The notes under the pieces: generated by a model
Seen by the model: the letters and a program-made list of their open reading frames with translations, nothing else
The model's database searches: none
What the model was told of the DNA's origin: nothing
From: Dillenia suffruticosa
Taxonomy: Eukaryota > Streptophyta > Magnoliopsida > Dilleniales > Dilleniaceae
Length of the DNA stretch: 64,000 nucleotides
Reading direction: 5' to 3'
Assembly: GCA_033439265.1 (NCBI GenBank)
Contig: JAVTVX010000010.1
Span: 29,067,056 to 29,131,055, forward strand
Shown: one piece after another, positions 11,915-24,036 of the stretch
How positions within the stretch are numbered: the first letter of the stretch is position 1
Layout: each line of letters begins with the position of its first letter
Program-made: the position numbers and the translations under genes

Positions 11915-14900
11915 TTTTCCATTAATTTTGCTTAAGTAATGTTAAAACCCTGAATCTCATGTTTAAAAGAAATGATTTATCTTTTTATTGATAAATTCCT
12001 CTATGCATAATAAAAATGATTATCTTTTTAGATAAGTTCTGCTATTCATAACTACCTTTTTGATTGTTTCGTCGTCTTCTTATCATTGGGTTTTATCAAG
12101 TAATTTCTCTGGTGGGTCAATCTTGATCCATAATTCTTTTCTTCTCCTTTTATAGATCAAAGTTTCCATTTTCTTTTGCCTCCGTTTATGTTGGAGTCAT
12201 TTGATCAAACTGCATAATGAAGATCGGGTATGTGTTGTGTAAACAGAAATGCTATTCATTGAAAGAAACATCTTCACAATAATTTTCATTACTTAGCAGC
12301 AAACTAATATGTATAATATATATTATACATATTATATACATCCATACACACACATGTTTTGAAGAGGGCGGAAAAAATTGTCCACTATCTGCAAGAAAAA
12401 TAAGCTTGTAAAATAAGGAAGGAGCTTTGGTGATGGAACATGGCGGGGCTTGATGTAACTGTTGTTTTAAACAACTTAAAACCTCCCATGGAATTAAAAT
12501 CTAAATAAGAATATTTAAATATGTTAGTGCAAAATGATTTTCTATCTACGCAGCCAAATGCTCACATTTTTATTACATTATCCTTATCCCACCCTGGCTT
12601 CATACTCGATGGCTTGCTGCAGACTCTGTATATTTTTATGTCATGTTACTGACTTCATTTGGAATACATCCTGATTATATACAGTAAAGGGTTTCAAGGG
12701 TTTTCTGTCAATTTCCATTTTTTCTTGAATTCTGTCCATTTTGGTAGTTCCTAGGTACCTAGCCCTCTCGTGAACAAAGGACGAAGTGCTCTGTTCCTAT
12801 CTTTCGGAAAATCTTTTTGCTATTTGCTAGTTATAAATAAATTAAGCTAATATTGACTGGACAGTACTCATGGGGAAAAGGGGACAAATCGATTTTTCAA
12901 GTTGAAAGATGATATCTAGTTTGATCATTGGGACCTTGAACATGATATGATAGCCATAAACTCTCACGGTAAGATTGTGAGTGAACTAATTCTAGTTTGA
13001 CTCCATGACTGTCTTCTCCACCACTGTTCTTGTTAGGATGTTCCTTTAACTGTCATGAGAAATATATCTGGAAGTTTGTTTAAGTTTTCTTTATTAATTG
13101 TTAAGAAGAACATTTTGACTCCTGTTTCTATACAAAGTAAAATCTTCCAATCGTAATATTGCTTATCTTTCTAGGAAATGTTATTAAAATAAACACTTAC
13201 GCAATTTAATATGTTAAATAATTCTACTGTAACTGGTTTCTTTGGTTGGTGATTCAAGCATTTATAAATCAAAGGAGAGTTTTTGGTTGGGGGATCTCCC
13301 AAAATTTCTCATGACGTGAATTACTTGACGTTTGGCTTTGGAAACATTTTTAGTTGAATTCCTGCTTTAAGTGCTTTTATGAAGTGATTGTGGGATTGTT
13401 GGTGCAATGCTTGTGGTTAAGTCCGCATCAACAGTATATTCAGAGGTAATAAGTTTTCTTTTAATGCTAGACAATATCCTGAGGTTAAGAGTTGTATGCA
13501 GTGGGTATAGGTTACTGCCATATTTAAACTATTCTGGATCATGCCTCTGTATCCATCAAAAGTAGTTTTATTGTAGTTATAATTTCTTATCTTTCTCATG
13601 AAAAAACAGTAAGCAGACAAGAGTGTTACTGACAAGTGCAGCATATATTCATTTGAAGCACTCTCATTTCTCTAAGCACACACGAAATCTTTCCCCAGCA
13701 AGCAGGGCTATTTTGCTCTCAGGCCCAACTGGTATGTTCTTTGGATGCATTATCTGATTTCAAATTCAAACAAATGCATTTGAAGTCTATTAAAATGCTA
13801 ACCTGGTTTCTTTGATTCTTCAATTATTTTTTAATCTATTAAGAGATTTACCAGCAAATGCTTGCCAAGGCTTTAGCGCACCATTTTGAATCAAAGTTGC
13901 TATTGTTAGATATGAGTGACTTTTCACAGAAGGTCAGAGTCTAAACTTGGGTGGTTTTTCTATGAGTTAAATTTCTAATACATCATACAAATACTTGTTG
14001 TGGTTGACTTTCCACAGATACAGAGCAGACATGGGCGGAATATGAGAAGAGAATCTGTATGTTTTCTGCCCTTATCTGTTGGGTGATCTGAGCATTTATG
14101 TTTTTGTTGAAAACAACAGTGTTTCCTCAAATTCTTGGAATCTATTGTTTGGTATTCTAGATGAGGATGGTAATTCCAGTTTAATAGTGCTTTCTAAACT
14201 CATTCTGATGTGTCTTGGAGTTGATATTCCATTGCTTAATAGAATTATACTCCTATATGAAGAAAAGTTGGCCATTCAGACAGGCATATTTTGTAATTAT
14301 TGGGTGTTTTTCTTTTTTCTTTTGCCAGCCTAATCAGCTTAGGAGAAATATGTCAGAATTGGCACTGGCGCGAGTGTCAGGCTTACTCGGTTCCTTTTCA
14401 ATCCTCCCTCAAAGGGAAGAACCTAGAGGTGGGGAGTAAATCTCTAATATGTCGATATTCACTTTCAAGTGTTGCATTGCATCCAGTGGTACATGTTTCT
14501 TCTGGTTTTCAAATATTCACTTTCAAGTGTTGCATTGCATCCGGTGGTACATGTTTCTTCTGATTTTCATCTGTTAATGATTGTTGTTTTAAACCTTTTT
14601 TTCACAAAATGTTAATGACTATTATGGTTTTAGAAATGTAAATTTCATGCATCAGTGATCATTGTCTCACTGCATTCCCTCTGATTGCCATATGAAACTA
14701 AACTAAAGATTATTCAAAGAGAATCTTTGCCTCCTCCTACATTATATTTTCCATATTTTCTGACTTGCATATCTGTGCCTATGTTTCCTTACAGGCAATC
14801 TACGGAGGCAAGCCAGTGGCACGGATCTCAGATCAAGGTACAACTATTATTGGAAACCAAAGTCATTGTGTTGAGTCTCAACCCATGTAAATTATTATTA

Positions 14901-17900
14901 CAGGGCCACAGAAGGGGTTGAGCACCCTTCACTGCATCATAGACATTCATCCGACATAAGCAGCATTCGTTCACAATGCCTTCCTGCAAATTCAGGTTGG
15001 TTACTGTCTCCCAATAGAAGAATATATAATACTTATATATATAATATATAGTTCAATATATAGTATCTACAATTTTTGAAACTCTAATGACTGCCACAAT
15101 ATTTTACATCAATGAATGATAATATGACATAAATATAAACTACTCAATGCTGATTGTGGTGATAATATTGCACTTTTGTATTATATAATGCGTTATCTAC
15201 AGCTGTGATATTTATGTGCCTAGGTGTTTGTTTGTAGCCATTACAGTCCAATGGGGGCAAAAATTAAAATTCTTAAGCTCGTTTAATTGTTGAAACTATA
15301 CATGAAAAATGAAAATAAACTTCTATCTTCTTCATCTTCAGTTTGCAAATGTTAATGATGGTTCTATTCCATTCTAGTATTGTTATATGTTTCTAATTAC
15401 TTGCCAAGTGTATGGTCTTATTCTTTGTAATTTTTTTTAATTTTATAGCTCCCTTCAAGCGCACGAACTGCTGGTGCTTTGACGAGAAACTTCTTTTACA
15501 GTCATTGTACAAGGTAATGGGGGCTTCGTTCCTGATCATAAATGTTGATTCTTTAGGATTTTGGTATTATCTAGTTTCTATGGTTCTTTCACCCGATTTA
15601 TAAGTAAATTGATTGTTAGTTTTGGGATACCTCACTGAGGTACTAATATCAAGAAATATCGCTGTCCAAACAGATATTGGTGTCTGCATCAGAAATCAGT
15701 TCAATCATTTTATACATCAGGGATGCTGAAAATATTCTCCTTCGGTCCCAAAAGTTATGCAAATTTTTTGATAAAATGCTGAAGAAAATATCAGGATCCA
15801 TATTGATACTTGGCTCTCGTGTAGTGGACCCTGACAGTAATTTCAGGGAAGTTGATGAGAGGGTTGCTCTCTTATTCCCCTATGGTATTGAGATCAGGGC
15901 ACCTGAAGATGAGACTCACCTTGGTAGTTGGAAAGCTCAATTTGAGGAGGATATGAAGATGATCCAGTTTCAGGATAACAAGAATCACATACATGAGGTG
16001 CTTGCAGCGAATGATATTGACTGTGATGATCTTGGCTCAATTTGTCAAGCAGACACAATGGTACTCAGCAACTACATAGAAGAAATAGTGGTATCAGCAG
16101 TATCTTATCATTTGATGAATAATAAAAATCCAGAATTCCGTAACGGAAAGCTTGTTATATCGGTGAAGAGGTAATAATAGCTTGAATCCTGTGGTTGTGA
16201 TTTCTTAGGCAGCTTCTCTCTGCTGTTTTCCTTTCCATTGTCTTAAATAAATCCTTCTATATCTTATTTTCTTTTGTCATAGCTTGTCCCATGGATTGAG
16301 TATATTCCAAGATGGTAAAAATGGTCGAAAGGACACTTTAAAAATGGAGACAAATGCTGAATCATCCAAGGTAAGTTTTAGATGTTATTCTTGTAAAGTG
16401 CTACTAGCTGAAGGTGGGAAACCTGATTGATTCTGATCAAAACTCTTGTTTGCATCAATTTTAGGAGACTGGAGGGGAAGACACTGTTGCTGCAAAGGCT
16501 GAATCCAAGTCGGAGCCTCCAGCAACCGAAAACAAAAGTGAACCTGAAAAACCCGTTCCAGCTGTGAAGAAGGAAGCTGACAATCCAATCCCTCCCAAAG
16601 TGGGTCCAGTTGTTTCTTTACAAAATTACTATAAATTTGTTATCAAGATTCATGTTTTCAAAGGATTTTATGGCATCAATAGAAGCCTCGTCATATCACT
16701 TCTAATTTCCAAATTTACCATTACTGCTTGAATTTGATTTACCTTGCTCATATTCATTGACCTGGTTAATGGTTTTTACAACAGGAAGTTCCTCCTGACA
16801 ATGAATTTGAGAAGCGCATAAGGCCTGAAGTAATCCCTGCAAATGAAATTGGAGTCACATTTTCAGATATTGGTGCAATGGACGAGATTAAAGAATCACT
16901 TCAGGAGCTGGTCATGCTTCCTCTTAGAAGACCGGACCTTTTCAAAGGTGGGCTTCTTAAGCCTTGTAGGGGTATATTGCTTTTTGGTCCTCCTGGCACT
17001 GGAAAAACGATGCTGGCAAAGGCCATTGCAAATGAAGCTGGGGCTAGCTTTATAAATGTCTCAATGTCCACCATCACTTCTAAATGGTTTGGCGAAGATG
17101 AAAAAAATGTCCGAGCTCTTTTCACACTTGCAGCAAAGGTTGCTCCTACTATTATTTTTGTAGATGAGGTCGATAGTATGCTTGGTCAGCGAACTAGGGT
17201 TGGAGAGCACGAGGCAATGCGAAAGATTAAAAATGAGTTCATGACACACTGGGATGGACTGTTGACAAAACCTGGAGAGCAAATTCTTGTTCTTGCTGCC
17301 ACCAACAGACCATTTGACCTTGATGAAGCAATTATCAGGCGATTTGAGCGAAGGTACGTGATTTCTAGTGGTGCAACTTTCAGCATCATCCTTATCTTCC
17401 AAATAATGCAGCAGTTATTAGCCTTTTTCTGCCAGCATTTGATATAATGCTATCAGTATTCCTCTTCACTTGTAGCTGCTGGTTTAACATGATATCCTAG
17501 ATATGTACAAGCAAATGGATTCTTTAAACTGAGTGGTGCATTTGAAACTTGAGTTAATGCAACCTGGTTATAATAAATGGCTTCTGAAACTTGCATGCCA
17601 TGTTTTGCATTGGTCTCACTTTGCACCATGTAGGAATGTTTATGAAGGTGCATATATTGGAAATCAATGGGCATAAATAGACAATGTGACTTCTCGAACT
17701 CCTGTTACAGGATAATAGTTTTCCTGTTTTCTTCCTAGCTGAAAATGAGGAACTTCAAGTTGAAAATATGTTTTTGCTAATTGGTAATATCAAAATATGA
17801 AGGGGAAGGTGGTTCTGCAAAAGTAATCAGTTTATCCAGATGAATTGAAGGCGTTTTTGAGAAACCTGTTGACCAATGAGGAACCATAGTGAAACATGGA

Positions 17901-19072
17901 AGGCATGTGTCATGGTTGACCTCACAATTGCTAATGAAATTTCTTTTTGCAAATAACAGAGTTATGGTTGGCCTACCATCTGTAGAGAGCAGGGAATTGA
18001 TCCTGAAAACTCTACTGGGGAAAGAGAGAACTGAAAATCTAGACTTCAAGGAGCTTGCAACCATGACAGAAGGATACAGTGGGAGTGATCTCAAGGTTTG
18101 TCCTGTTACTACTCACCAGTGACGTTGTCTTAATCATTTGACAGTTGTGATAAACCATTGGCACTAACTACTGAAAACAGAACTTATGCATTACTGCAGC
18201 CTATCGACCAGTTAGGGAGCTAATGCAGCAAGAGAGACAGAAGGATGAGGTAACTACTTGGATCTTGTGCTCAAAAACTCACCTTTCTAATTAGGTTTCA
18301 TGTTTCTGCCCATGCTCATATTAAAATCCTTAACTGGTATTATTGTTCTGTGGTATCTTTTTGCAGCAAAGAAAGAAGAAAGCTGCAGAAGGGCAAGGCT
18401 CCGAAGGCACATCAGAAACAAAGGAAGAAACGGAGGAAACGACAATTACCCTTAGGCCATTGAACATGGAAGACATGAAGCAAGCGAAGAATCAGGTAAT
18501 AAAATCTGAAACATTTTTAAAAGATGTAGACTAGTTTTTCTATATGAAAGTAGTTGGATTTTGATTCTCCTTCCAATTTTCTAGATTGCGCCATCTTTTG
18601 TTAGAGGTCTATCAGTTTTGCACATTGCATATGACACTTGTCAAATAAATTAGAACTTGTACTCTTAATGAATTGTGAATTTTAAGAATAGATGCGATTC
18701 TTTTGAAATTTGTGGAGGACTAGTAGCCATAGGAGATTGTACCGGGAACTTTGGAATTTGTTACCTAAACTGGGTCCCAGATTTGTTATCCCTTCTTTCC
18801 CATATTTGTTAATTTGAAAGGGATTTTTAAGAATTTATAATCTAGATTAGAACTTGAAGATTTCTGAATTAATTACATTCGGAACAAAATTGAACCTTTT
18901 TATCCATGTGTTATAGTTCTTCAAAATTTCAACTAAAACCGTGATTTCAATGAACCAGGTTGCTGCAAGCTTTGTTGTAGAGGGATCTATTATGAGTGAG
19001 TTAAAGCAGTGGAATGATTTGTATGGAGAAGGAGGTTCACGGAAGAGGCAACAGTTGACTTACTTTCTTTAG
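11633..19072 (+). CDS. AAA-type ATPase, DAA1/At5g52882-like, 16 exons, 833 residues
   Basis: Exons: 11633-11847, 13610-13731, 13844-13932, 14018-14056, 14329-14428, 14795-14837, 14904-14995, 15449-15513, 15674-16170, 16283-16370, 16465-16599, 16785-17353, 17960-18095, 18181-18249, 18367-18495, 18959-19072. All junctions are GT-AG and phases agree, giving 833 residues, close to the roughly 825-830 I recall for Arabidopsis DAA1. The N-terminus has a glycine/valine-rich hydrophobic segment (residues about 8-26), a possible membrane anchor or organelle signal. The central part (about 250-420) is the family-specific region found in exon 9. The AAA domain has Walker A GPPGTGKT (about 563-570), Walker B IIFVDEVD (about 618-625) and an IIRRFERR arginine segment (about 677-684), then the small-domain YSGSDLK. 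By family this is an ATP-driven protein remodeller near the Msp1/spastin/katanin clade. The substrate is unknown. Confidence 0.93.
11861..11909. repeat. GA microsatellite at the start of AAA-ATPase intron 1
   Basis: A pure AG run of 49 bases, beginning 13 bases after the donor at 11848, in the 1.76-kb first intron. The same motif occurs in the promoter, so this gene has GA tracts on both sides of exon 1. Confidence 0.9.
14455..14570. repeat. Tandem duplication of a 58-base unit in AAA-ATPase intron 5
   Basis: Two adjacent copies starting ATATTCACTTTCAAG at 14455 and 14513 differ at only a few bases. They lie just downstream of exon 5 (donor at 14429), wholly within the intron, and do not alter the coding sequence. 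Confidence 0.85.
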
Positions 19073-21350
19073 ACAAGCAGAGATCGGAATTTGTGATACA
19101 AATCCGTTCCATTCTAGGAAAATGGGGGTGGAATTTTGAGGAAGACCCAAACTCTCCTTTCAACTAAGGGAGACTCAACATCGTTGGCCTCAGCCATTCA
19201 TTTTGAAAGTCCGGTTGTAGCTTCAAAGCCTCCTATACAACATAGTCCCTATACACTATTTTTAGGTTATTGTAAATGAGTGGTATTTAAAACATGGTTA
19301 TGGGATTCCAGACAGTTGTTATTGAGATTTATATTGAATTTGTTTCATGTCTTGTATTCATATTAGTTTACGGTAGTAGTGTTTTGTACATTTTTCTTGT
19401 GTGAACTCAAATCAGTTTCTCCCTTTTTTTTTCCTTTAGCTAAATTAGTTTCACAATAATTTATTATTATCTTTTATATTTACTCTCATTTTTTTTTATT
19501 AAAAAATATTATATATCAAATCAAATCAATTATTAAAATATATTATATATTAAAATAAACCAATAATTGATTTCATCTTTAAAAATATTTGATTTCTTTT
19601 ATTTTTGTATTTTCATATTTATAATAATGATTTTTTTATATAAATCAATTTATTATATATTTTATAGAAATAATAAATCATTAGTTTTTCGTATTCAAAT
19701 TTTTTTAACATGGTCCTTTGTAAAAATATTGCAAAAACATCTTTAGGTTTTTTAGGTCCTCTCTCCGGGCAGTGTTATTCAAATTTTTTATCTTGATACA
19801 TGATAATTTTTTTAATAAAAAGGGTAAGGGTAAATGAAAAAGACAATAATAGAGATTTTATATAAATTTAACATATAATAATATTTTATTGAAATAATAG
19901 ATTATTACGTTTTCATATTATTATATTGATTTCCATATTTAATATGGTATCAAAATTATTTTTACAAAAAAATTGAAAAATTATTTCTAAATTTTTTAGA
20001 TTTTGGTCCAATTTCAGTCTCATCTATTAGATTATTTAATAACTATTTCATATATATCATATTGTTCTACTTTTTGAAACAATCATATACACAAGAATCA
20101 GGTTTTTAAAAATCCTTGCATGCATTTACACACGCCACCAGAAAGTTAAGCAACATTCATTAAAATCCATGCAATAGTTTTTCGATCATCTTTTTCGACT
20201 TTCTGCCACTTATATGATAATCCTATAATCATTTGATATATACCAAAATTTATTATCTTTCAAAATAATTTCAATAGGCATAACTAGATTTTATTAATTT
20301 TTTTTTATTATCGCTCTTATTAGATTCCTTTGTTAATCTTCTTATTAGAATCTTTCTGTCATTACTCTTATAAGAGCTTTTATACCGTCATGCTATCAGT
20401 ATTGGTGGTTTGGATGAAGTCCAACGGTCCCTTCGTGGTATATCATCATTTTCAAAATCAAATTATTTTTATTATACCATATTAAATTTAAAAGAATGTT
20501 AAAAAATATTATCTATTAAAATTAAATTAATTTTCATAATCTTTTATATTTTCATATTTATAATCATAAATTTTGTATATAAATCTAATTTATTATAATA
20601 TTTTATTAAATCAATAAATTATTAAAAAATTATATTATTGTATTATTTCTCATACTCAAATTTTTTTTCAACATTTTTTATCGGAGATAATGTTATTTGG
20701 TTCAGTCAATTCGATCTTCAACGGCTACTGCAGCCGCCTTGGAGTCATATGGCCCACCTTGCATTTTAGGGTAAAAACAGTTTAAGTTAATGGAAATAAC
20801 AAGTTGTTAATTTAAATATTAAGTAACTTTATAAATTATATTTGGTAAATAAACATGAAAGATTTAACATATTTAACACTTAAATTTGATTTTTAATCTA
20901 TAAATTAAATTTTGAAGTTAAACTTTTTAATATTATTAAAAAATTAAGAGTCAAATTAGAAATTAAATTCAAATTACTTATTTTTCACACTCTCTCTACA
21001 CCACTAGGTAAAAAAAAAAAAAGAATTTAGAATTGAGGAAGAGAGTACGACAAAATTAGATTATAAAATTGTGAAATAGAATTAAAAAAAAAATGTATTT
21101 CAATATTTTCAATTGATCGAGTATCAGTAAAGGATCCATGGATACCCGGATAAAGAGAGGAGTGAGAGAGACAAGAACCAAGTGGACATTTTTGGCGGTT
21201 GGCCGTGTCCAAATCAAAATGAAATGACTAGCATTAAAACGATACGTTTTCACTTCAAGGTATAAGGGATACGTTTTCACTTTGAAGAAACGAAAGCGGT
21301 GCATTTTGCATCCTAAAGCTTCAGTCGGCGTCCTGGTACAGAAAAGCAGA
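19073..21350. other. Intergenic spacer between AAA-ATPase and F-box genes, with diverged AT-rich repeats
   Basis: 3' UTR-like sequence runs to about 19430. After it, three stretches (about 19490-19790, 19840-19950 and 20460-20700) share the same AT-rich wording (TTTTCATATTTATAAT, then ATTTTATTGAAATAAT-like strings), suggesting decayed copies of one repeat. No protein or RNA gene is supported. Confidence 0.5.
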
Positions 21351-21467
21351 GGAATCTTCCCCTCCCCCTCCCCCCCCCCCTCCCCCCGGTCCCATCTTCG
21401 TCAATCTCTCTTTCTCTCTCTCTCTCTCTCTCCCCCCCACCCCGGGGATTGGATCATCAGAATCAGA

Positions 21468-22668
21468 ATGGGTGAAGTTGGAGGAATGGTAGCGAGATAC
21501 GAGAAGCTAGGGCTAAGAGAATCGCTGCATCGAAGCCAACATTATCCATGGGCTTGCAACGAGCTGAGCTTCATCCTCAGAAACGCTTATTCCAGACTTC
21601 CAAAGCCTCTCCAATCTCTCATCTTCCAAGACTCCCTCTGCGCTTTCCGTCTTCTTCCCTTGTGAGTCTCTCTCTCTCCCCCCCCTCTCTCTAATTTGTG
21701 ATTAATCTCATGTTTAGAAATTCATAATTGACTTTGAGTTGAAGACATTAATCCTCCAATTTCCGAGAAAGAAATTTAGTTTTTCTTTTTTGAGGTTTAA
21801 TCTACTTTGACATGGTATAGCTTTGGAGATAAAGAATCTGTTCATTGATACTATCTACTTTTATTTTTCATATACTTCATTTTTAATTGTTCTTGATTTT
21901 GCTTCTTCTCCTTTACTACTTAGGCTTACGCTTGTGATGCGTGCCTTCCTTAAATTCGAAACTAAACCAAGTCAGACACACCATTAACTGCATCAACTTT
22001 ATTCTACCTTGGTCACAACTAAGGTTTATTATGCTAGAGTTACGATAGGCCGTCGAAATAGTCTTCATAGTTGCTTCAAAAGAAGTTGATTTTGTGGTGA
22101 TCCAGGCAAATGCTTGAAGGCTTATTACGGCAGTTTCACGCTATAAGCATAGCCCTAGGGTTGCCCGGGACCAGATATGGTTTGATAGTTCGTCACCGCA
22201 TTGAGCACATTTTCCTTTCTATGTGGTGTTATTTAGGTACTACCAAAAAAATAAAAAGCCTAATGAACAAGTCATTCACGACTAGCTTGTGGCTAAGATC
22301 ATTTAGGACAAACAATACAGTCTTGTTTAAAGAACGAGCTGGTTTGAACAAAGGCACACTCGACTTGTGGACTCGACGTATAGTCTCCCTATTTAGATGT
22401 ATGTGTGTATGTGCACATGTATGTGTCTATATAAGCAAGTATTTAGAGGCTGTTTAGTTACAGAGATTATTTGTTATTTTCTATATATTTTGCATTGGAG
22501 AACAGAAAATCATTTTCGTATGGGAAATTGAAAACTATGTTCAAATATACCAGAGAACTAAACCTATTTTATACTAGAAAACATGCAAAATGGTTTTGAA
22601 CTATTTTCGGGAACTGTGTTATGAGTTGGCAAATGGAAAATCAAAAAACTCACCCCATCTTCTTCAAA

Positions 22669-22699
<31 letters not shown>

Positions 22700-23991
22700 C
22701 CCTACTTGAACACAATTTCTGTGTTTGGTAAAATTTTTTAAAACAAGCATAGAAAACTTTTAGTAACTAAACATCCCCTTAGCTTTTCCACTAAATTTTC
22801 CCCTTTTGTATTAAGTTTGCCGATCTATTTGTTACTAAAAATGTATATAAATATATAGAATATGGGAAAAACTGCAAATAACCTCTTGTGGTTTGCAAGA
22901 TTGGCAAGTTAGCCTCTGTGGCTTTAAAAGTGGCAAAAAGCCCCATGTGGTTCACTTTTTACTCCTTGTAGTTTCAAAACTAGCAAATTCCTCTTGTGCT
23001 TCATTTTTTTTTTGGGGGGGGGGGCTAGTTAGCCCTGCTATTAGCAACTTTCCCTCATGTGGTTTACTCTATTACAAAAATAAAGAATGAAAGAAGGTGG
23101 AAAATACGTGTTGGAATAAAGAAAAAAAAATCCATCGCACCTTCTTCTTCGTTCTTCCTCTTCTCTTCCACCAACACAGTTTTTCTTATCATTTTCCTTC
23201 TCCTTGCTCCTCTTTCTTCCTCCTCTTCTCTTCTTCATTCCCATGACAACCTCACGAAATCTATCGATTTCCAATAATTTCACAATCTGATCCCAATTCA
23301 AAAATGGATTGCATTTGTTTGGGAAAAAATGGGGATAAATTATCATCATCATTTTTGTGGGGTTGTTTGATTTTACTTATTTTACAACGTTATTGTCGAA
23401 ATTTTCCTGAATGACCATGACTATGTAATGTTGTGTCCAATGCGACTTTCTTGAAAAAATTAAATTCAAACAGCACCTTAGGTTCTTGGTGTTGGTAGTG
23501 AAACAGTGACACAAACTTAAATGTTTGGCTTTTCTAAATTCCCTCCCTCTTTTCTTGCCCAAGGAAAAGCCACTTGTGATGCCAAAAATAAAATCAAAAT
23601 AGAAATTAATCAAATCATTGAAACAACTGCATCAGAAAAATTGACAATGAGAAATATCAGCTTATATTAATAATTAAACATTCATAAAGGTAAATCTCAT
23701 GCTTTGAAAATCTTGACATATAATCAAACGTAATTCTAAATCTCCACAAAACCCTAAAACTGAAAACCCTTGAAACAAAAGGGAGGGCAAGAAAAAGTAA
23801 CAGGCCATAAGCTTCGAGCATATGAATTGAAGAATTTGATTGTGAACAGGATTAGTTATGTAATACCACCTAATTGCCAACACAATCACAAATAATTGAT
23901 TGATTTATATGCGACTGGCACCACTGCCTTCTATGCCACCGGCTTTGGCAATGACAATCTGTTTTCCATGGCTCTCTGGTTTCCTACCAAG

Positions 23992-24036
<45 letters not shown>

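Noticed and set aside
21282-21467. In-frame N-terminal extension of the F-box protein from an upstream ATG
   Set aside because: The extension is proline/serine low-complexity across the CT-rich leader, whereas the ATG at 21468 has strong context and begins the conserved N-terminus.
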